Source: Marivirga aurantiaca
GTDB taxonomy: Bacteria > Bacteroidota > Bacteroidia > Cytophagales > Cyclobacteriaceae
Direction of reading: 5' to 3'
Assembly (NCBI RefSeq): GCF_016679925.1
Contig: NZ_JAEQBW010000005.1
Coordinates: 274,726-338,725, forward strand
Length of the DNA: 64,000 nucleotides
Under the pieces are notes generated by a model, which did not search any database, was not told where the DNA came from, and saw only the letters and a list, made by a program, of their open reading frames with translations. Every line of letters begins with the position of its first letter. Position 1 is the first letter of the stretch. Below are positions 11,120-19,984 of this stretch, one piece after another. Both the position numbers and the translations under genes were made by a program.

Positions 11120-11457
11120 AGTATATTATTATTATTTTAGTTGCCATAACTTGTACCACCTCAGCAGTTTGCCCTAAAGGGATCCCCTATAAGAGAATTC
11201 GCAATAAATATTCCTTAGGCAGTTGATTATTCTTTTCATTCAATTCATGCATTTTTCTCTATAATGGATTGACTGGCAAAGTAGAAGGTGCTCTCTTATT
11301 GAAGAATTTTAGATGACAAAGGGGCGAGAAATCATGTTAAGTAGTCTAATCTCCACCATAAAGGGATTTTGCTTCTTTCATCATGAAAAACACTACTTTT
11401 ATCATTAATCTTTGATAATATTGGAACAGAATACTTTTTTTGGCAAAATGAATAGGC
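11120..11457. other. Divergent intergenic region between ABC operon and LytS/LytTR operon
   Basis: About 340 bases between oppositely transcribed operons, so it should carry both promoters and possibly the LytTR regulator's target site. A near match to the -7 box (AATCTTTG, 11407-11414) lies 44 bases before the kinase start. I see no pair of direct repeats clear enough to name as a LytTR operator. Confidence 0.4.
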
Positions 11458-12960
11458 ATGAATTTAAGCTTGAAGAAAATTGAAAAACAGCTACTTGACA
11501 GGGATACATGGCTTTTTATTGGGGCAATCTGCCTGGCCACTATTATTTCCATGTTGGAAAAGCCAGAAAATTCCTGGAAGTTTTACCTAATTCATTTAGC
11601 TGTTTTATTGATCTTGCTAACTCCACAAATTATTTGGGATTGGCATAAAACAGTCTTGCTCAATCGCTGGATAAAAACAAAGTATCTCCTGGGCTGGGGA
11701 TTTATTTATTTGTTATACCCCTTTCTTGTTTTTATTTTACTCTACAATCTTCCAGAGATAAACTTTAAAGGTATTAAACTCAATTTACCGGCATTTGGAG
11801 TAGCTACTATAAGCACCTTTATTATAAGTTTCTATTTGCTGGTTCAGCCCTATATCAATCAGCACTTCAAGCGGTTTATTTGGAAAAAGATGATGAGCCT
11901 GGAAGCCGCCATCATGCTTGCTCTCTTTCTAGTTGCCTTATTTATGGCAGGTATTGTGGTTTCAAATCAGGAACAATTTAACCAGCGAGCTACAATAGAT
12001 ATGTTATGGAACCTGAAAGAAATAGCTCAAAACCTATGGCTATTTCTAACAATAGCTGCGCAGTTATATATAGCTTACCTGGCTGGTTTTTTGTTTTTCA
12101 TCATTAATGAAAAATTTCTAATCTCTCAGCTCCTGAGAAAAAAAGGAATTCTATATTATATTTTCGGCTTAATAAGCACTATAGTTATTCTTTATCCATT
12201 TTTGGCACAGTTACTTATTTGGTTACCACTCCATCAAGAGTTAAGAATTGTAGTGCCAAGTGAAAATTTGGACGCTTTTGACATTACCAATGCAGGAGTT
12301 GTGATAACGATTATTTTGGTCAGCATCCCTGTAATTTTTGCCTTACAGTGGTTTAAGCAAAATAGCCAGATGGAAAAAATGGAAAAACAACAAGTGCAAA
12401 CAGAGCTTGATTTACTTAAACAGCAAATTAACCCACATTTCTTTTTTAACACATTAAATAACCTTTACGCCCTCAGCTTAAGTGGCTCCTCCAAAACACC
12501 GGAGGGCATCCTCCAGCTTTCGGATCTTATGCGCTACGTCATCTACAAGGGCAAAGAACCCAAAGTACTTTTAAAAGAAGAGATAAGTTATATCAAAGAT
12601 TATATCCGGTTGCAACAACTGCGCTTACAGCAAGAATTTGAAGTAGAATTTAGTATTTCGGTAGAGGATACACTGAAAATCGCTCCCTTGCTATTAATCA
12701 TTCTTGTGGAAAATGCATTTAAACACGGAATTGAGCCAGCAGAAAACAAAACATTTTTATCTTTATCAGTGAAAACTGTTGATAACAAACTTACTTTTAG
12801 CTGTAAAAATTCTCACGAAGAAGACAATATTAATTCTTCCGGTATTGGGCTAGCTAATTTGCAGAGAAGGTTAACATTGTTGTATCCGCAACAACATGAA
12901 CTAAAAGCAGAAAAGAAAAATGGAGTATATTATGCCTACCTAACAATTACTCTGAAATGA
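11458..12960 (+). CDS. LytS/YehU-type sensor histidine kinase
   Basis: 500 residues. About eight hydrophobic segments span residues 15-300, followed by a short coiled linker and a His_kinase domain (PF06580 type): QQINPHFFFNTLNNL with phospho-acceptor His327, then an ATPase domain with the N-box LVENAFKHG and G-box GIGLANLQRR. The regulator gene overlaps its stop by 4 bases (ATGA), so they form a coupled two-component pair. It is divergent from the ABC/M1 operon, which is its likely target. The ligand is not evident from the sequence; there is no extracellular domain, so sensing is probably within the membrane. Confidence 0.92.
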   Translation: MNLSLKKIEKQLLDRDTWLFIGAICLATIISMLEKPENSWKFYLIHLAVLLILLTPQIIWDWHKTVLLNRWIKTKYLLGWGFIYLLYPFLVFILLYNLPEINFKGIKLNLPAFGVATISTFIISFYLLVQPYINQHFKRFIWKKMMSLEAAIMLALFLVALFMAGIVVSNQEQFNQRATIDMLWNLKEIAQNLWLFLTIAAQLYIAYLAGFLFFIINEKFLISQLLRKKGILYYIFGLISTIVILYPFLAQLLIWLPLHQELRIVVPSENLDAFDITNAGVVITIILVSIPVIFALQWFKQNSQMEKMEKQQVQTELDLLKQQINPHFFFNTLNNLYALSLSGSSKTPEGILQLSDLMRYVIYKGKEPKVLLKEEISYIKDYIRLQQLRLQQEFEVEFSISVEDTLKIAPLLLIILVENAFKHGIEPAENKTFLSLSVKTVDNKLTFSCKNSHEEDNINSSGIGLANLQRRLTLLYPQQHELKAEKKNGVYYAYLTITLK

Positions 12961-13679
12961 AGATACGTGCAATTATAATAGACGATGAACCGCTGGCCCA
13001 CACCATTATTGAAAAATATGAAGAGGATATTCCCTACCTGGAAATTGTAGGCCACTGCTATAAAGCCACCGAGGCATTTCAAATGTTAAAGGCCAAAGCT
13101 ATAGATTTGCTTTTTCTGGATATCCAAATGCCAAAACTAACAGGCCTGGAATTTTTAAGGACCCTCGACCGAAAACCCTTTGTCATTATCACCTCCGCCC
13201 ATTCTGAATATGCATTGGAAGGCTTCGAGCTGAATGTATCTGATTATCTATTGAAGCCTTTCCGTTTTGAACGCTTTTTAAAAGCCGTGAACAAAGTACA
13301 GGATTTAATTAGCCTAAATAAGGAGGAGGTTAATTTTACAACAGCAAGCGGAGAAAAACCATCTTCTTCTGAGAAAACCCTTTTTCTAAAGGTTGATAAA
13401 AAGGTTGTCAGGGTTTTGACAAAGAACATTTTCTACCTGGAGAGTTACGGTAACTATGTTAAATGTTGGTTGGAAAATGAATATATTTTAACGCCAAGAA
13501 CCTTAACAAGCATGGAAGAAGAACTTGTCGGGTCTTCCTTTATTCGAATTCACAAATCCACCCTTATTAACAAACATACCATTCATTATCTGGAAGGAAA
13601 CAGAGTCGTACTTAAGAATGGAAAATCTTTACCAATTGGAAAAACCTACTCACAAACTGTGAAATCACATTTTATATAA
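12957..13679 (+). CDS. LytTR family response regulator
   Basis: 240 residues. N-terminal receiver domain (1-120) with acidic pocket Asp9/Asp10, phosphorylation site Asp55 in LFLDIQMP, and Lys100 in LLKPF. The C-terminal half (about 140-240) is a LytTR DNA-binding domain (FYLESYGNYVK, TSMEEEL, FIRIHKSTLIN). It is the cognate partner of the overlapping LytS-type kinase. Likely acts on promoters in the divergent region upstream of the kinase; that is inferred from layout only. Confidence 0.93.
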   Translation: MKIRAIIIDDEPLAHTIIEKYEEDIPYLEIVGHCYKATEAFQMLKAKAIDLLFLDIQMPKLTGLEFLRTLDRKPFVIITSAHSEYALEGFELNVSDYLLKPFRFERFLKAVNKVQDLISLNKEEVNFTTASGEKPSSSEKTLFLKVDKKVVRVLTKNIFYLESYGNYVKCWLENEYILTPRTLTSMEEELVGSSFIRIHKSTLINKHTIHYLEGNRVVLKNGKSLPIGKTYSQTVKSHFI

Positions 13680-13755
13680 ATCAATGTTTTTTGCACCAGG
13701 ATGGGATTTAGAGCAAAAAATGATTCCCGTTTATTACTTCAAAATTTCTATACAA

Positions 13756-14400
13756 TCAAGAATTAGTCTTCTCAAAATAACGACAGAAATGGGTGATTTT
13801 ACATTCCTCACATTTAGGTCTTCGGGCCACACATACGTATCTTCCATGCAAAATTAGCCAATGATGTGCCAGATGTACATATTCAGAAGGTATATTTTTA
13901 ATTAAGACTTTTTCTACCTCAAGTGGAGTTTTAGCATTCATATTTACCAGTCCCAACCTTTTGGAAACTCTGAACACATGCGTATCCACTGCCATTGCGG
14001 GTTGATTATAAATGACCGAAGCAATCACATTGGCTGTTTTCCTGCCAACTCCCGGAAGGGTTTGCAGATCATCTACATTCTCAGGTACTTGAGAGTCAAA
14101 ATTCTCCACCAATAACTTAGCCATACCAATTAAATGTTTGGTTTTGTTATTCATGAAAGAAATGCTTTTTATATAAGGCAAAACCTCATCAAAATGAGAA
14201 GAAGCTAAATGTTCCGGACTTGGAAAAGCTTCAAAAAGCGCAGGTGTAACAATATTCACCCTTTTGTCGGTACATTGGGCAGATAAAATTACAGCAATTA
14301 ACAGCTGAAACGGAGTTTCATAATGAAGCTCCGTTTCAGCTTGTGGTTGGTTTTCAGAGAAGTATTCAATAAAAGCTTTATACCGTTCTTTTCTTTGCAT
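13756..14400 (-). CDS. nth: Endonuclease III (DNA glycosylase/AP lyase)
   Basis: 214 residues, full length for the family. Removes oxidised pyrimidines and nicks the abasic site in base excision repair. The helix-hairpin-helix LPGVGRKTANV carries catalytic Lys121, and Asp139 lies in AVDTHVFRV; both match the E. coli positions to within one residue. The 4Fe-4S motif C-X6-C-X2-C-X5-C is complete near the C-terminus. It lies 3 bases after the small sigma-linked gene, so it may be the last gene of that leftward operon. Confidence 0.95.
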   Translation of the reverse strand: MQRKERYKAFIEYFSENQPQAETELHYETPFQLLIAVILSAQCTDKRVNIVTPALFEAFPSPEHLASSHFDEVLPYIKSISFMNNKTKHLIGMAKLLVENFDSQVPENVDDLQTLPGVGRKTANVIASVIYNQPAMAVDTHVFRVSKRLGLVNMNAKTPLEVEKVLIKNIPSEYVHLAHHWLILHGRYVCVARRPKCEECKITHFCRYFEKTNS

Positions 14401-14403
14401 TGG

Positions 14404-14643
14404 TTAGTCCTTTACAGGATGCAAATTAAAGCCTTTTGAATATTCTAAAATAGTATTAATCGTTTTTTCTGAAGGAGACATCATGCTCCCGTCCAATTGC
14501 TCTTTTATCCTATGCAACTCTTGACATTGCTCCAGCAAAGCACTGTCAACGGCTAAGGATTTTTCGATTAGTCGATTTTCTTCAGTTGTGGTTTCTTCAT
14601 AGACATACCTGATTAAATCGTCATGAGTAAAAATTTTGGTCAT
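14404..14643 (-). CDS. Small soluble protein paired with ECF sigma factor (possible anti-sigma factor)
   Basis: 79 residues, acidic and helical, with no membrane segment and no zinc His/Cys cluster (only one Cys). It overlaps the end of the sigma factor gene by 23 bases, the position where anti-sigma factors usually sit. The start MTKIFTHDDLIRYVYEE resembles the N-terminal helix of short Cytophagales proteins encoded after RpoE-like sigma factors. Anti-sigma activity is an inference from position. Real gene status is supported by the tight packing between the sigma gene and nth. Confidence 0.7.
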   Translation of the reverse strand: MTKIFTHDDLIRYVYEETTTEENRLIEKSLAVDSALLEQCQELHRIKEQLDGSMMSPSEKTINTILEYSKGFNLHPVKD

Positions 14644-15223
14644 AGGCTATATTATATTGTTGCATCTTTTTCCTCAAATTAATGAGGGCGTAGCGCATTC
14701 GACCTAAAGCAGTATTAATACTCACTCCCGTCTGTTCAGAAATTTCTTTGAAGCTCATATCCATAAAATGTCTCATAATCAACACTTCCTTTTGAGCATC
14801 CGGTAATTCCTGAATCAGTTTTCGCAGGGATTTGTGCATATCTTTTTTCATCTGCGCATCCTCAAAACTGCCTTCTGCAAATTCGAGGGTTTCGAACACA
14901 CTGTTTCCATCGTCCATAACGATGGTAGGGTACCTTTTATTTTTCCTGAATTTATCTATTGCCAAATTATGCGCAATTCGAAGAATCCAGGGTAAAAATT
15001 TACCTTCCTCATTATAACGTCCGGATTTCAAAGTTCGTATAGACTTAATAAAAACTTCTTGCATCAAATCTTCTGCGACATAATGATCTTTCACTATCAT
15101 ATAGATAGTGGTGAAAATTCTAGATTTGTGGCGGATTACTAGTTGTTCAAACGCTACTTCATTACCATTGATATACTGGCTCACCAATTGGCTGTCGTCC
15201 AGTTTTGTTTTTTGACTGTTCAT
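14621..15223 (-). CDS. RNA polymerase ECF sigma factor (RpoE-like)
   Basis: 200 residues. Region 2 covers about residues 25-95 (YVAEDLMQEVFIK, then LPWILRIAHNLAIDKFRK), and region 4 covers about 130-190 (LPDAQKEVLIMRHFMDMSFKEI ... NTALGRMRYALINLRKKM). Directs RNA polymerase to a dedicated promoter set. First gene of the leftward sigma-79aa-nth run and divergent from a second ECF sigma gene. Many family members activate their own promoter, which would lie in the AT-rich gap to the right. Confidence 0.92.
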   Translation of the reverse strand: MNSQKTKLDDSQLVSQYINGNEVAFEQLVIRHKSRIFTTIYMIVKDHYVAEDLMQEVFIKSIRTLKSGRYNEEGKFLPWILRIAHNLAIDKFRKNKRYPTIVMDDGNSVFETLEFAEGSFEDAQMKKDMHKSLRKLIQELPDAQKEVLIMRHFMDMSFKEISEQTGVSINTALGRMRYALINLRKKMQQYNIAYDQNFYS

Positions 15224-15663
15224 CTTAAAACACCTTGTTTAGTTTGGTAAAGGTTTATTCTATAGCGTTGTTATTTTGAGGTGATAAATATTATTATATA
15301 TAATCCCGAAAGTATTTAAATTGTATGTAAATACAAAAACAATTTACGATTTATTTTTTAAGAACAACATTAATGCCAAAAGAATATAGAAATAAACTAT
15401 CGGTTAAAATGTTGGAGGTATCTCAATATTGAACCACAACATCAAATCCATATGATATATAAATATGGTTCATAAATTAAAGATTTATTAAAAAATCATT
15501 AAATGGCAGTACTTTACATCATTTTTACGTTATTATAGTTCTGATTCAATATCCTAAACCAGAAACATTATATATTATTTTTAAATGTATTTTATAAACT
15601 TTCTAATTTTTTTATTAATTATTAGGTGATTAGCTTAAATGTTTTTAATTTTATCTTTTAACT
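15224..15663. other. Divergent intergenic region between two ECF sigma genes
   Basis: About 440 bases of very AT-rich DNA with no supported ORF. It should contain both sigma-gene promoters. I found no exact TAnnTTTG box and no strong hairpin, which would fit promoters read by alternative sigma factors, but that is not shown. Confidence 0.5.
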
Positions 15664-16242
15664 ATGAAAGTACAAGGAGAAATTACACAATTACTTATAA
15701 AGGCGAATAATGGCGATTTATGCGCTTATAATAAAATCTTTCCTGTAATCTATTCTGAGCTCAGACACATTGCTCAAAGGATAAGATTCCAGTTTTTCGG
15801 ATTGGAAACCCTCAACACTACCGCCATAGTTCACGAAGCTTATTTAAAGATTATTAACTCAGAAACAGATTGGATAAGCCGTGCGCATTTTTATGGCGTG
15901 GCGGGAAAAGCGATGCGGCAAATTTTATTAAATGCAGCAAGAAGAAAAAACGCCATCAAACGAGGGAAGGAAGCTGAACATGTTTGTTTCGAGGAATGGG
16001 AAGAGAAAATCCATTTATCAGAAAACTGCTCTGATGAACTATTGCACCTGGATGAGATACTTATAAAGCTGGAACAAAAAGACAAAAGACAGGTAAAAAT
16101 TGTCGAGTGCAGATTTTTTGCCAATATGAGTATAGAAGAAACAGCGGCAGTACTGGATGTGTCAACTGCAACAGTAAAAAGAAGCTGGCAGGTTACAAAA
16201 GCCTGGATGTACAGCCAATTACAACAAAATAAATCTGCTTAA
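15664..16242 (+). CDS. ECF-type sigma factor (TIGR02999-like)
   Basis: 192 residues. The beginning (ITQLLIKANNGD..AYNKIFPVIYSELRHIA) and NTTAIVHEAYLKI place it in the Sig-70_X6/TIGR02999 group, which is often encoded next to a serine/threonine kinase with TPR repeats. Region 4 is visible at 140-185 (VECRFFANMSIEETAAVLDVS..TVKRSWQ). Its stop TAA shares its last base with the ATG of a degenerate kinase copy, a coupled arrangement that probably once linked the sigma gene to the kinase gene. The intact kinase starts about 400 bases downstream. Confidence 0.9.
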   Translation: MKVQGEITQLLIKANNGDLCAYNKIFPVIYSELRHIAQRIRFQFFGLETLNTTAIVHEAYLKIINSETDWISRAHFYGVAGKAMRQILLNAARRKNAIKRGKEAEHVCFEEWEEKIHLSENCSDELLHLDEILIKLEQKDKRQVKIVECRFFANMSIEETAAVLDVSTATVKRSWQVTKAWMYSQLQQNKSA

Positions 16243-16478
16243 TGGCGTATAATTGGGATGAACTAGAAAGCATTTTTTATGAAAATTTATCAATTCCTGT
16301 TGATCGTAGAGCGGAATTCATAAGAACGAAATCCAAAGGAAATGAATAGCTTGAGAAAACTTTACTAATCATACTACAAAATGCCGGTGATGCAGATGAT
16401 TACTTTGAAAACTTATAGCAAAATATTGCCTCCAGCTTAAATAATCGAGAAAAAGCCCTCTCCATCAGAAATTACTAA
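16242..16478 (+). pseudogene. Degenerate N-terminal copy of the Ser/Thr kinase
   Basis: Translation from the ATG at 16242 starts MAYNWDELESIF and aligns without gaps to the N-terminus of the intact kinase (MEYNWSELEKIF) for about 75 codons. Matching blocks are NWxELExIF, RxxFI, KSxGN and TLL. The frame is broken by TAG at 16347-16349, TAG at 16416-16418 and TAA at 16476-16478, and similarity ends before the kinase domain. DNA identity to the intact gene is moderate, so it is an old duplicate or the remains of the original coupled kinase. Not likely to be translated past 35 codons. Confidence 0.8.
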
Positions 16479-16640
16479 ATTGCATTTTGTTAAACATACA
16501 TTTTTTATCGTAGATATGGCCAATAAAATATGTCAGTACTTGTCTTTCAACAACAATCATCAGTAGGATTACAGGTGAGCCATAAAGATTACTGATTATA
16601 TTAATCGCCAGATATTGCTAATAAAGTGCTCTTAATTAAT

Positions 16641-19082
16641 ATGGAATACAACTGGAGTGAACTAGAAAAAATTTTTAATGAAAGCCTGGAACTCTCTCCT
16701 TCTGAAAGGACAAATTTCATTATTAATAAATCGGAGGGCAATTTATTGTTACAGGAAACACTTCTTGATATGTTACGCCATTCGGAAGAATCAGAAGTTT
16801 ATTTTCACAGGTTAAAAGGTGAAATTGCACAAGGCCTCTGTGATAAACCCCAGACTATTTTACTTCAAAAGGGAGATATAATCAACAAATATGTGGTTAC
16901 TTCTTTGCTGGGGCAAGGGGGCATGGGGGAAGTTTATCTTGCGCAAAGAAACGATGGGCAATATGAGCAAACTGTTGCTATTAAATGTTTCTCCAATCCA
17001 CTTCTTAAAGAAGATTTTTTAGAAAGTTTCCGTCAGGAACAGCAATTTCTGGCATCATTGAACCATGCTAATATAGCACATATTTTGGACGGTGGTTTAA
17101 CAGAGCGTGGTATTCCTTTTATTATCATGGATTATGTAGAGGGAGATCCTATTGATAAATACCTGGAAGAGCATAAAAAAAACCTGAAAGAAAAGCTCTA
17201 CTTATTTCTTGAAATTTGTGAGACGATTCAGTTTGCCCATAACCAGTTAATTCTTCATCTTGACATTAAACCTAATAATATTCTTGTCTCAAAAGAGGGT
17301 AAAATTAAGTTGCTGGATTTCGGAATAGCTAAAAAAATAGGGTCTTCAGATATAAGCAATACCAATATCATGGCCTCTCCTTTTTACGCTGCTCCAGAAC
17401 AGTTGAATCAACAAAACACATCAGTAGCCACTGACATTTATCAATTAGGTGTGCTTTTTCATATTATTTTGTGTGGCGATATTCCTTTCGATAAAACAGA
17501 GGATATGGTTACAAACCGAGCACTTAAAATTAATACTGCCAAAGTGGGCAAAGAATTATTGGCAATTCTTTCTACTTGCCTCAAGGAAAAACCTGAAGAG
17601 CGTTATCTATCTGTAAACGAACTAATTGGGGATGTTAAAAATTATCTGGCGGGTTTTCCCGTGACAGTTTATTCCAACCAATGGCTCTACAAGGCAAATA
17701 AATTCATTCGAAGAAATAAAATTGCAACAAGCCTGGTGATCCTTTTATTTCTTTCCTTAACTATAGGGGTAGTGGTGTCTACCAGGCAAACTATATTGGC
17801 AAATGAGCAAACAGTTGCCGCACAAATTGCTGCTATGAAAAGCGAAAGAGTCTCAGATTTCTTAATTTCCATATTTGAATCGGCCAATCCGGAAATAAGA
17901 GGGAGGGATAAGCTTGAGTTAGAAAGTTTGATACAGGAAAGTATCCATAAGATTAAATTATACCCTGATGATGAAATTAAAGCTGAACTTTTATTTGTGC
18001 TAGGCACCACTTTTAGCAAAGCAGGTCAATATGCATTAGCCGATTCACTTCTTGCCCAATCTATTCAATTAAACAAAAAACTATCCCTTTCAGATACGGA
18101 AAATCATTTTAAAGCCTACTTTGAACTCTCAAAAGCAAGAATGTATAATTCCCAATTAAAAGAAAGCCTTGAGCTAATAAAAGAAGCTTTTGACTTATCT
18201 AAAAAACTAATCCCGGAAAATAAAAAAATAGCAGGCCTGTTAACCATGCAATTGGCACTTACTACTATGGAAGCTGGTGACACGAAAAGAGCAGACAGCT
18301 TGTTAGACAAAGCATGGTTTGAAACTCATCAGGCTTCACTGGACCCATTAGAATTGGCGGAAGCTTATAATACAAAAGCCAGTATAAAACATTATAAGGG
18401 AGAAATTGATTCTTCAATCATTCATTTAAAAAAATCTTTAGCCATTATTAAAAGAAATTATTCAGAAGGCCATCCTTTTTATATCACGTTAATTGAAAAC
18501 CTCTCTTCCGGCTATAGACAAGCAAATGATTTTGATAAAGCTTTGAAGTACCAAAAAGAAGCCATCAAGAAAACAGAAACCATCTATGGAAAAGAGCACT
18601 TGAATTATATAAAATCTGCCAATGCTTTAGGAGTAACCTATAGAGATATGGATAGTTTGAATCAGGCTCTGGGATATCTTGAAGAAGCTGTAATGCTTGC
18701 CGAGAATGTAATGGGGAAAGAAACCCTGACCTATATTTCCAGTGCCGGAAATTTATCCTTAACTCTTAGTAAATTAGGGAAGCATTCAGATGCGGAAATA
18801 ATAGCTTATGAAGCTTATGAAAAAGCCTTAAATTTTATAGGTTCGAAACACCCATTTTATTTATGGAGCATTGGCATATATGCCGGGTCTTTGGCCAACA
18901 GCCAAAAAAAGGATGAAGCAGAAATAATGTACCGACAGGCTTTAACCGAGCAAATTGAGGTATTGGGTCAGGGTCATCCCTGGGTAAAAAAGTCAGCTAC
19001 TGGACTGGTCGGAATACTTGAAAAGAAAGGTAAGTGGAAGGAGATAGATTCTGTTAAACATTTAGTCAATCCTATAAATTAA
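16641..19082 (+). CDS. Serine/threonine protein kinase with C-terminal TPR repeats
   Basis: 813 residues from the ATG at 16641; an in-frame GTG at 16626 is possible, but the homologous start of the neighbouring pseudogene (MAYNW) favours MEYNW. A helical N-terminal region (1-75) precedes a Hanks kinase domain (about 80-340): GQGGMGEVYLA, VAIK, HLDIKPNNIL, DFGIAKK, APEQ. The catalytic loop has Leu where Arg is usual (HLD, a non-RD kinase), while Asp, Lys and Asn are retained. One membrane helix (about 360-380) is followed by TPR repeats to the end, probably outside the cytoplasm. It follows a TIGR02999-type sigma factor, so it likely controls it. Confidence 0.9.
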   Translation: MEYNWSELEKIFNESLELSPSERTNFIINKSEGNLLLQETLLDMLRHSEESEVYFHRLKGEIAQGLCDKPQTILLQKGDIINKYVVTSLLGQGGMGEVYLAQRNDGQYEQTVAIKCFSNPLLKEDFLESFRQEQQFLASLNHANIAHILDGGLTERGIPFIIMDYVEGDPIDKYLEEHKKNLKEKLYLFLEICETIQFAHNQLILHLDIKPNNILVSKEGKIKLLDFGIAKKIGSSDISNTNIMASPFYAAPEQLNQQNTSVATDIYQLGVLFHIILCGDIPFDKTEDMVTNRALKINTAKVGKELLAILSTCLKEKPEERYLSVNELIGDVKNYLAGFPVTVYSNQWLYKANKFIRRNKIATSLVILLFLSLTIGVVVSTRQTILANEQTVAAQIAAMKSERVSDFLISIFESANPEIRGRDKLELESLIQESIHKIKLYPDDEIKAELLFVLGTTFSKAGQYALADSLLAQSIQLNKKLSLSDTENHFKAYFELSKARMYNSQLKESLELIKEAFDLSKKLIPENKKIAGLLTMQLALTTMEAGDTKRADSLLDKAWFETHQASLDPLELAEAYNTKASIKHYKGEIDSSIIHLKKSLAIIKRNYSEGHPFYITLIENLSSGYRQANDFDKALKYQKEAIKKTETIYGKEHLNYIKSANALGVTYRDMDSLNQALGYLEEAVMLAENVMGKETLTYISSAGNLSLTLSKLGKHSDAEIIAYEAYEKALNFIGSKHPFYLWSIGIYAGSLANSQKKDEAEIMYRQALTEQIEVLGQGHPWVKKSATGLVGILEKKGKWKEIDSVKHLVNPIN

Positions 19083-19113
19083 ATTTCCTGTTAAGGTGTG
19101 GCCGTAAATCAAA

Positions 19114-19136
19114 ACAGCCTCGAATTGTGAGGCTGT
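19114..19136 (+). terminator. Hairpin after the kinase gene
   Basis: 8-bp stem (19114-19121 with 19129-19136) and 7-base loop, 31 bases after the kinase stop. No T run follows, so termination strength is doubtful. Confidence 0.4.
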
Positions 19137-19262
19137 GACTCCTGAATATTAGTTAGTGATTCAAGGGTGCATTTATATAATTGTCTGATATTAACCCCGA
19201 TTAATTCCCATGCTTTTCGCGAGCCCATAATCGGAAAGTATTAAAATGTTAAGTTAAAAAAA

Positions 19263-19281
19263 ACCGCTCTAAAAGAGCGGT
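19263..19281 (-). terminator. Intrinsic terminator of the outer-membrane protein gene
   Basis: 8-bp GC-rich stem (19263-19270 with 19274-19281) and 3-base loop. On the minus strand a run of seven or more T follows, a standard terminator for the leftward gene ending at 19347. Confidence 0.8.
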
Positions 19282-19307
19282 CTTTCAGGTTAAAATGAAA
19301 AAACAAC

Positions 19308-19336
19308 ACCTAAACAAACGCATGACTTGTTTAGGT
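19308..19336. terminator. Second hairpin after the outer-membrane protein gene
   Basis: 10-bp perfect stem (19308-19317 with 19327-19336), 9-base loop, 11 bases past the stop at 19347. It lies just before the stronger terminator and may be a processing or back-up site. Confidence 0.45.
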
Positions 19337-19346
19337 ATCGCTCTAT

Positions 19347-19913
19347 TTACATTTTTAAGGATAAGCCAAAGGTGGCCCAGCCTAAAGAACCTCTTCCTCC
19401 TTCAAAATAAAGGCCGAAGTTATTGCTGAGATAGTATCTAACACCGAAAACAGGTCCAAATTTTAAATCTACATCTCCCTCCTGATTTCCATAATCACCA
19501 GAATAAGTTTGGAATTCCATCCCCATTAACAATGCGATATATAAATCAAGCTTACTGTCATCTATGCCCATATCAAGTGCTTCATTTAGCAAACTTGAAA
19601 AGTGAAAAGAACCTCTACCTCCTATAGTAAAGATTGAGAATCCATAGTCATAGCCATAAATATTAGATCGGTAATTCCACTTGGCAAATCCTGCGTAAGG
19701 ACCCACTCCGAAATACTCATGTATCCCTACCTCATAATTAGCAGTAATAGCTGGCACTGAAAAAGACCTCGTGCCTAATGCACCATAACCATAGTAGCCC
19801 AGCCCAAATCCGGCATTAAAGATGTTATCACCTTTTTCATAGACTAAATCCTGTGCCTGTACACTAAAACTTAGTAATAGTGCTGTAGCTATTAATAATA
19901 TTTGTTTCTTCAT
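19347..19913 (-). CDS. Outer membrane beta-barrel protein
   Basis: 188 residues with a clear signal peptide (cleavage after SVQAQ, residue 20). The mature part alternates short aromatic-rich strands (FGLGYYGYGALG, YFGVGPYAGFAKWNY, YLSNNFGLYFEGG) and ends in hydrophobic LKM, as in eight-strand barrels of the OmpW/porin-like group common in Bacteroidota. Role unknown. Separated from the upstream lipoprotein gene by a strong hairpin, so probably its own unit. Confidence 0.75.
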   Translation of the reverse strand: MKKQILLIATALLLSFSVQAQDLVYEKGDNIFNAGFGLGYYGYGALGTRSFSVPAITANYEVGIHEYFGVGPYAGFAKWNYRSNIYGYDYGFSIFTIGGRGSFHFSSLLNEALDMGIDDSKLDLYIALLMGMEFQTYSGDYGNQEGDVDLKFGPVFGVRYYLSNNFGLYFEGGRGSLGWATFGLSLKM

Positions 19914-19932
19914 AGTTCTGTTATTAGTAATA

Positions 19933-19965
19933 AATCTACAAAGAGCTAATGGCTCTTTGTAGATT
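19933..19965 (-). terminator. Terminator of the PKD/beta-helix lipoprotein gene
   Basis: Perfect 14-bp stem (19933-19946 with 19952-19965) and 5-base loop, 20 bases after the lipoprotein stop and before the next leftward gene. Confidence 0.7.
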
Positions 19966-19984
19966 AGTATTAAAGTGATTATAA

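Noticed and set aside
16347..16418. Stop-codon readthrough of the first kinase fragment
   Set aside because: Two TAG codons plus a later TAA and loss of the whole kinase domain point to decay, not recoding.
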